Source of the DNA: Euzebyales bacterium
Lineage (GTDB): Bacteria; Actinomycetota; Nitriliruptoria; Euzebyales; JAHELV01
Assembly: GCA_036374135.1 (NCBI GenBank)
Contig: DASUUK010000003.1
Coordinates: 18,630 to 82,629 of the forward strand
Length of the DNA stretch: 64,000 nucleotides
Direction: 5' to 3'
Shown here: piece by piece, positions 58,833-64,000 of the stretch
Layout: each line of letters starts with the position of its first letter
How positions within the stretch are numbered: the stretch's first letter is position 1
The notes under the pieces: generated by a model
Databases searched by the model: none
What the model saw: the letters and a program-made list of their open reading frames with translations, nothing else
Told to the model about the DNA's origin: nothing
Made by a program: the position numbers and the translations under genes

Positions 58833-61465
58833 GGCGCCCCACCGCTCCCACGCAGGCCCGCGATCATCCGGTCCGGTGTGACGGGTAGATCCAGCGGACG
58901 CCAGCCGGTGGCGTTGTGGATGGCGTTGCCGACCGACGCGGCCACGCCCATGGTCGCGACCTCGCCCAGGCCGATGCCGCCTCCCGGCACGTGCTCCCAG
59001 CCACGCTCCTCGAAGTGGACGGTGATCTCGGGGGTGTCGCCGAGCTGCGGGATGCGGTAGTCCTCGAGGTTGGCCGTCAGGTTGACGCCGGTGTGGGGGT
59101 CGAGCCGCCGCTGCTCGTAGAGGGCGTAGCCGATCCCCTGGATCACCGAGCCCTCGCACTGGCTGCGGGCCAACTCCGGCACGTGGATCCTCCCGGCGGC
59201 GATCCCCGCCCACACGCGCAGCGCCCGGGTCCGACCGGTGCGGGTGTCGACCTCGACCTCGGTCACGTGCACGGCGTTGGACCTGCCGGCACCCACCTGC
59301 ATGCCCAACGGCGGCACCGGCACCGCCCGGAACCGGGGGTCGGGCGGACGACGTGCGGTCACCGTCCGTCCCTCGTGGAGGGCCAGCGCGTTGCCGCCGA
59401 TCTGCTCATGCAGCCGCGTCGCCGCGGTGGTGGCCGCCGGCCACAGCGAGGCCGTCGTCCTGCTGCCACCCGACGTCGGGCCGTGCGGGGACGCGGTCCC
59501 GCCGGCGGGCGCGCCGGAGCGGCCGATCTCGACCTCGACGTCGGCGGGGTCGACGCCGAAGACCTCCGCGACGGCGCGCGCGACCACGGTCCGTCCGCCG
59601 GTCCCCATGTCCTGCGCTGCGGTGGACGCCACCAGTCGTCCGTCAGCGACACGTACGGTGACCTCGGCGGACGGGTCGGCGAAGTACAGCCAGTTGGCTG
59701 CGGCCGTGCCCACGCCACGGCGGTACCGCCCCGTCTGCGATCCGGTCCACGGGCGGTCGCGCCACATGGGCAGGCCGGCCGCGCGCTCGTACAGCGCGCC
59801 GCGGGGTCCGCTGCCGTTCCAGCGGCGGCGCAGCGCGAGCGGGTCCTCGCCCAGCCGGTGGGCCACCTCGTCGACGCTCTGCTCGACCGCCCACGCCAGC
59901 GGCGGCCCGCCCGGTCCACGGAACGGCGAGCCTGGTGGTGCGTTGGTGACGACGTCGTGGTCCCGCGTGCGACGGGGGCTGCGCCCGTAGACCACCGACG
60001 CCAGCGCCGCGGTCAACACGCCGACCGACACGCCGCCGTCGTTGACGGTGTCGACGGTCATCGCCGACAGCCCACCGTCGGTGTCGGCCAGCATGGTCAC
60101 GTCGGTGCGTGACCCCGGCCGGAGCCCTGTGGCGGTCAGTTCCTCGGACCGGTCGAGCACCACCCGCACCGGTGCCGCCGCGGTGCGCGACAGTTCGATC
60201 GCCGCGATCGCCTCGACTCCGAGCGACAGCTTCGATCCGAACCCGCCACCCACGTGGTCCGCTATCACCTCGACGCGGTCGGGGTCGAGGCCGGTGTGCG
60301 CCGCTGCCTCCCGGCGCGCCTGTTCGACCGCCTGCGTCGACACCCACAGGCGCAGGCGCTCCCCGGCCGACCAGTCGGCGACGGCAGCGTGCGGCTCGAA
60401 GCTGGTGTGCACCTGCACGGCGGTGGTGTAGGTGGTCGACACGAACAGCGGATCACCACGGCGACGGGCGGCCGCGATCCGACGATCAGCCACCGGGCCG
60501 AGCCAGCTGATCGGCGTCGGTCCGCGATGGTTGCCGTGCCACGGCACCGGCAGCAGCGGTCCCTCCGACGAGTTCGGCACGTCCCGGCGTGCCGCGCGGT
60601 CCGCGTACACCGACGGCGCGCCGTCCGTCATGGCGTCCCTGACCGACAGCACGGCCTCCGCGGGTGAGATCTCGATGGCGACCGCCCGCGCGGCGCGACG
60701 TGCGGTCGTCATGTCGGTGGCGGCGACCGCCGCCAGCGGTTGACCCACCCAGCGGATCGTCGGGTCGGACGGGCGCAGGTCGACGACGGCTTGCGCCCCG
60801 CCGACCCCTCGTGCCGGTGTGAGGTCCAACCGGTCCACCCTGCCTGCGGCCGTGCGCGCGCGGACGATCGCGCCGTGCAACATCCCGGGCAGCGTGATGT
60901 CGGTCGTGTAGCGCGCCGCGCCGGTCACCTTGGCGGCCGCCTCCACCCGCGGGGACGTCGCGGTGTCCGCCGCGTCGAACTCGCCCCGACAGGCCGCGGC
61001 GACCGCCCGGTAGATCCCCGCGTAGGCACCACAGCGGCACAGATGTCCCGCGAGTGCGTCGGCGATCGCGGTGCGGTCGGGCTCGGTGTCCCCGTGCGTT
61101 GTCCGCCAGTCGTCCACGAACGCCGCGGCGTCGACGACGAACCCTGGCGTGCAGTAGCCACACTGCAGGGCGTCGTGCGCCATGAACGCGCGTTGGACCG
61201 GGTGCAGGTCCGGTGCGGCCAGCCCCTCGACGGTCGTGACCGACGTGCCGTCCAGCGCCGTCGCAGGCAGCAGGCACGTCGCCGTCGGCGTGCCGTCGAC
61301 CAGCACCGTGCAGGTGCCGCAGACACCTGCACCGCACACGTACTTGGTGCCGGTCAACCCGGCGCGCTCGCGTATGGCTTCGACTGCGGCCTCGGTCGGG
61401 GCGACGTCGAGGGCGGTGCGACGCCCGTTCAGGTCGACCTCGATCGGGACAGCCTCGTCGGTCAA
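58829..61465 (-). CDS. fused FeS + molybdopterin subunit of a xanthine dehydrogenase-type hydroxylase
   Basis: 878 residues. N-terminal [2Fe-2S] ferredoxin: Cys44, Cys49, Cys52, Cys64. The second [2Fe-2S] helical domain: Cys102, Cys105, Cys143, Cys145. From about residue 175 the Mo-pterin domain follows (VEAAAKVTGAARYTTDITLP, ADHVGGGFGSKLSLGVEAIA, SPFRGPGGPPLAWAVEQSVD, AAQDMGTGGRTVVARAVAEV). The active-site Glu is in GIGLGEVATMGVAAS. In most bacteria FeS and Mo subunits are separate genes; here they are one chain. Substrate unknown, possibly a purine or aldehyde. Confidence 0.9.
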   Translation of the reverse strand: MTDEAVPIEVDLNGRRTALDVAPTEAAVEAIRERAGLTGTKYVCGAGVCGTCTVLVDGTPTATCLLPATALDGTSVTTVEGLAAPDLHPVQRAFMAHDALQCGYCTPGFVVDAAAFVDDWRTTHGDTEPDRTAIADALAGHLCRCGAYAGIYRAVAAACRGEFDAADTATSPRVEAAAKVTGAARYTTDITLPGMLHGAIVRARTAAGRVDRLDLTPARGVGGAQAVVDLRPSDPTIRWVGQPLAAVAATDMTTARRAARAVAIEISPAEAVLSVRDAMTDGAPSVYADRAARRDVPNSSEGPLLPVPWHGNHRGPTPISWLGPVADRRIAAARRRGDPLFVSTTYTTAVQVHTSFEPHAAVADWSAGERLRLWVSTQAVEQARREAAAHTGLDPDRVEVIADHVGGGFGSKLSLGVEAIAAIELSRTAAAPVRVVLDRSEELTATGLRPGSRTDVTMLADTDGGLSAMTVDTVNDGGVSVGVLTAALASVVYGRSPRRTRDHDVVTNAPPGSPFRGPGGPPLAWAVEQSVDEVAHRLGEDPLALRRRWNGSGPRGALYERAAGLPMWRDRPWTGSQTGRYRRGVGTAAANWLYFADPSAEVTVRVADGRLVASTAAQDMGTGGRTVVARAVAEVFGVDPADVEVEIGRSGAPAGGTASPHGPTSGGSRTTASLWPAATTAATRLHEQIGGNALALHEGRTVTARRPPDPRFRAVPVPPLGMQVGAGRSNAVHVTEVEVDTRTGRTRALRVWAGIAAGRIHVPELARSQCEGSVIQGIGYALYEQRRLDPHTGVNLTANLEDYRIPQLGDTPEITVHFEERGWEHVPGGGIGLGEVATMGVAASVGNAIHNATGWRPLDLPVTPDRMIAGLRGSGGAP

Positions 61466-61659
61466 TGGTGCACCCTTCTGCGGCCCGGGCTCCGGTGGCG
61501 GGCGGTTGGCGCATCACGCGAGCTCAACTGGACAGACCGCACCCGCGCGTGCAGTGCGCCACCGCGTCGTGGTCGTCACGAGCACCGTGCCGGCTGGTAG
61601 GCTCGCTCGCCGGGCGATCGTACCCGCCATCTGGCACGGCGGGTGTCGGGGGATCGTGT

Positions 61660-63255
61660 GTGACTGCGACTGTTGAACCGAAGACCACCATCGCTGTTCC
61701 GGCATCCGAACGGCGCACGCCGGTGGCGTGGTGGGAGCTCGTCGCGGTCGGCCTGGCGATGGTCGTCGTGGCGGCGCTCGGGGTTGCCGCGATCCGTCGT
61801 GGCGCTCCGCTGCGGTGGGACGAGGCGGTGTACAGCCTGCGAGCTCTCGAGCTGCTCGGCGCGACCGACCTGGGGCAGTACTGGATCTCCGTGCGGGCGC
61901 CGGGCCTCCCGCTGATGCTGACGCCGATGGCGCTGCTGGTCGGCGCCACCGATGTCGCCTTCCGCACCACCTGCCTGGTGTTGGCCGTTGCGGGCGTCGC
62001 GGTAACGTGGCTGATCACGCGGCTGCTCGCCGGTGCCGGCGCCGCCGCGCTGGCGGCCTGGCTTCTGGTGCTCGCCCCGGGCTGGCTCGACAGCTCGTGG
62101 CAGGTGATGCCCGACATCCCCGGTGCAACGCTGACGTTGGCAGCGATGGCGGTGATCCTGCTCGCAGCTCGCGGCGACCGGCTCGGCTGGTGGGCCCTCG
62201 CCGCAGCACCGCTGGCGTTCGCCGCCACCCTCATCCGCTATGGCGCGCCGCTGCTGATCGGTCCGGCCGTCGTTGCCGCGCTCGCGCTGCGTTGGCCGGC
62301 GGTCCGTGCACGACCATGGCGCGCGGTCGCGACCTTGGTCGGGACCGCGGTCGGCGCAGCCGTCGTGTGGTTCATCCCCGCTGTCACCCGGTCGCCGCGG
62401 CCCCCGGTCCTGATCTTCACGGACCGGCAGGACGCGAAGGCGATTCCAGCCACCGAGAGCGCGGCCGACTTCTTCGCGAGCTTGGCGACGGTCACCGGAC
62501 CGGTGTTCGGCACCCTGGTCGTCATCGGCATCGTGCTGGCGGTCGTCGCGGCCTGGCGCCACCCGGCGTTGCGCGGTCCTGTCGTTGCCAGCGCGCTGGT
62601 CACGCTGAGCGTGCTTGCGCTGCTGCTGGTGGGCATCGCCGAGTACCACCTGCGCTACCTCGCGCCGGCGCTGCCGTTCCTCGCGATCCTCGCCGCGATC
62701 GGCATCGCAGACCTCCCCAGCTGGAACACGCGTCCGGCGGCGTGGGTCACGCTGGGCGTCATCGGCGCGGTCGTCGGCCTCGCGGGGCTCATCCATACTG
62801 CCCGGGTCACGCTCCACAGCGTCGACGAGTTGTCGCGCGTGGCCGGCAACAGGCGGGCCGCCTACGTCCACATCGCGGAGACCACCGAGCGTCCCTGCGT
62901 CATGCTGAACCGCAGCCCGACCGCTGGGTGGTACTCGGGATGCACGCTCAAGCGCCCTGTCAGCATCCGCCATGGGGTTGCTGAGCTCGCCGAGACCGCC
63001 CGCGCCGACGATCCCCTGTGGATGGTGCTGCGTCGAGGTGATACGTCGTTCCCGCTCCGTGGCCGCGAGACCGACGCCGGGGCGCACGCGGCATGGCTGC
63101 GGCGAACCGCCGCCGAGGTCACCGACGTCACACCTGCGACGGCAGCCCTGCGGATGGGCACCGTCGCGGAGTTCGACGCCGCGCTGGGACAGCGAGACAA
63201 CACCCTGCGGCGCCTCCCGCCGACTGGTCGCTGGGTGCCGCCCGGACGCAGCTGA
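61660..63255 (+). CDS. GT39-like membrane glycosyltransferase
   Basis: 531 residues from GTG 61660 (GGGGGAT ahead). About 10-12 membrane helices, with the acidic pair RWDEAVYSLRAL in the first outside loop, as in ArnT/PMT-type GT-C enzymes. The C-terminus is a soluble domain (TERPCVMLNRSPTAGWYSGC). Probably transfers a lipid-linked sugar to a cell-envelope acceptor. It is paralogous to the next gene (APGLPLMLTPMALLVGATDV versus APGLPLLLTPTAALFGSSDL). Confidence 0.8.
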   Translation: MTATVEPKTTIAVPASERRTPVAWWELVAVGLAMVVVAALGVAAIRRGAPLRWDEAVYSLRALELLGATDLGQYWISVRAPGLPLMLTPMALLVGATDVAFRTTCLVLAVAGVAVTWLITRLLAGAGAAALAAWLLVLAPGWLDSSWQVMPDIPGATLTLAAMAVILLAARGDRLGWWALAAAPLAFAATLIRYGAPLLIGPAVVAALALRWPAVRARPWRAVATLVGTAVGAAVVWFIPAVTRSPRPPVLIFTDRQDAKAIPATESAADFFASLATVTGPVFGTLVVIGIVLAVVAAWRHPALRGPVVASALVTLSVLALLLVGIAEYHLRYLAPALPFLAILAAIGIADLPSWNTRPAAWVTLGVIGAVVGLAGLIHTARVTLHSVDELSRVAGNRRAAYVHIAETTERPCVMLNRSPTAGWYSGCTLKRPVSIRHGVAELAETARADDPLWMVLRRGDTSFPLRGRETDAGAHAAWLRRTAAEVTDVTPATAALRMGTVAEFDAALGQRDNTLRRLPPTGRWVPPGRS

Positions 63256-63434
63256 CCACGTGGTGACCCCGCCGGCGCAGGACAGCGAGTCCAGCGGCGT
63301 CGCGGTCGGCGGCAGCGATCGGGCGCTGGAACCGGGCGTGGTGGGCAGGCTGCAGCGTGACCACAGACGCCGCGACGCTGTAGCATGCCCGGGTGCACGC
63401 GCCACAACCTCGTGCGGCACGTGGAGGATCTGTA

Positions 63435-64000
63435 GTGTCCGCGAGTCTGGACGCCAGGGCGGCTCCGCCGTCGGCCACGCCGTCCGCCCGGCGATGGCCG
63501 GTCGCGCCGTGGGAGATCGCGGTCGTTGTCGGGGCGGTGCTGACGGTCGCGCTGATCGGTGCGCTCGCGCTGTCAAAGGGCGTGCCGCTGCTGTGGGACG
63601 AATCGGTGTACGGGCTGCGCACCCGCTTCAACCTCGGGCTAGGTGAGGCCGTCAGCACGCGGGGCGACTACTGGCTTGACGTCCGTGCCCCCGGCCTACC
63701 GCTGCTGCTGACGCCGACGGCCGCGCTGTTCGGTTCCAGCGACCTCGCCCTGCGCATCACCTGCCTGCTGTTCGCGATGGTGGCGACGGGACTGACCTGG
63801 TACATCGCCCGGCTGCTGACCGACGCGACCACCGCGGCGATCGCCGTGTGGCTGGTGGTCATCTTCCCTGGCTGGCACGTCAGCTCGTGGCAGATGATGC
63901 CGGACATCCCGGGCGCCGCCATCACGCTCGCCGCCATGGCGATCATCCTTGCCGCCGGCCGCGGTGACCGCCTGTCGTGGTGGGCGCTGCTGGCGGTGCC
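63435..64000 (+). CDS. GT39-like membrane glycosyltransferase (3' end beyond window)
   Basis: GTG 63435 with GGAGG 7 bp upstream; 188 residues seen. Same architecture as the preceding gene: a helix, then LLWDESVYGLRTRF (Asp-Glu pair), APGLPLLLTPTAALFGSS, and GWHVSSWQMMPDIPGAAITL. Tandem duplication is obvious from the shared WDE-VYxLR and MPDIPGA segments. The C-terminus is missing. Confidence 0.8.
   Translation, partial: MSASLDARAAPPSATPSARRWPVAPWEIAVVVGAVLTVALIGALALSKGVPLLWDESVYGLRTRFNLGLGEAVSTRGDYWLDVRAPGLPLLLTPTAALFGSSDLALRITCLLFAMVATGLTWYIARLLTDATTAAIAVWLVVIFPGWHVSSWQMMPDIPGAAITLAAMAIILAAGRGDRLSWWALLAV

Overview
The window is high-GC DNA with strong G/C bias at third codon positions, many GTG starts, TAxxxT -10 elements directly ahead of leaderless starts, and families typical of Actinobacteria (a DUF3097 protein, SARP regulator, DUF1028, DUF2252, DUF1990, OmpR-type two-component pairs, a Pkn-type kinase with a DUF4190-like tail). 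It looks like a chromosome segment of a high-GC actinobacterium. I cannot place it more precisely; a deep-branching lineage is a guess.

Layout. 1-5.3 kb: secreted phosphatases (PhoX-like, endonuclease/exonuclease/phosphatase fold), a small gene under a LexA-like palindrome, DUF983 plus a 5'-3' exonuclease, and a DUF1353 membrane protein. 5.3-14.5 kb is the accessory and decaying part: sparse, with large non-coding gaps, a SARP regulator, DUF1059, NTF2-like and AHSA1 proteins, remnants of a nucleotidyl cyclase and a GNAT acetyltransferase, a secreted-protein gene whose 5' half appears flipped in place, an HNH endonuclease with a frameshift and a nonsense codon, an AT-richer membrane gene, DUF1028 and TetR. 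14.5-24.2 kb: secreted and lipoprotein genes, patatin, an HTH/DinB-like pair, DUF3097, a Ser/Thr kinase, the Kup potassium transporter, and a NUDIX-nucleotidyltransferase pair. 24.2-38 kb: DUF2252, an OmpR two-component operon with a His/Gly/Pro-rich membrane protein, glyoxalase and CHRD proteins, an S66 peptidase, apgM, MFS, a SmtB-like ArsR with a CDF metal exporter, and a second (MtrAB-like) two-component system preceded by a GerMN/AMIN/PG-binding protein. 38-49.4 kb: a truncated SurE, an EamA exporter, an SNF2 helicase with a small basic partner, DUF1990, an FGGY kinase, pirin and DUF72. 49.5-52.1 kb: a trypsin-fold protease fused to six ricin-type repeats, followed by an MntA/HepT toxin-antitoxin pair. 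52.1-64 kb: a frameshifted aldo/keto reductase, a CaCA exchanger, an amidinotransferase-fold hydrolase, a second pirin, MFS, a two-gene molybdenum hydroxylase (FAD subunit plus fused FeS/Mo subunit), and two tandem GT39-like membrane glycosyltransferases, the second cut by the window end.

How the genes work together. Clear functional units are exonuclease-DUF983, HTH-DinB-like, NUDIX-nucleotidyltransferase, membrane protein-response regulator-histidine kinase, ArsR-CDF, GerMN protein-response regulator-histidine kinase, MntA-HepT, and the xanthine dehydrogenase-type pair. The most unusual observations are the in-place inversion that splits the secreted-protein gene near 9 kb, the protease with a double-trefoil-like repeat tail, the LexA-like box in front of an unknown gene, and a 12-codon leader ORF whose stop overlaps the NUDIX start. 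No rRNA, tRNA, CRISPR array or intact mobile element was recognised. I saw no clear, wholly new multigene system.
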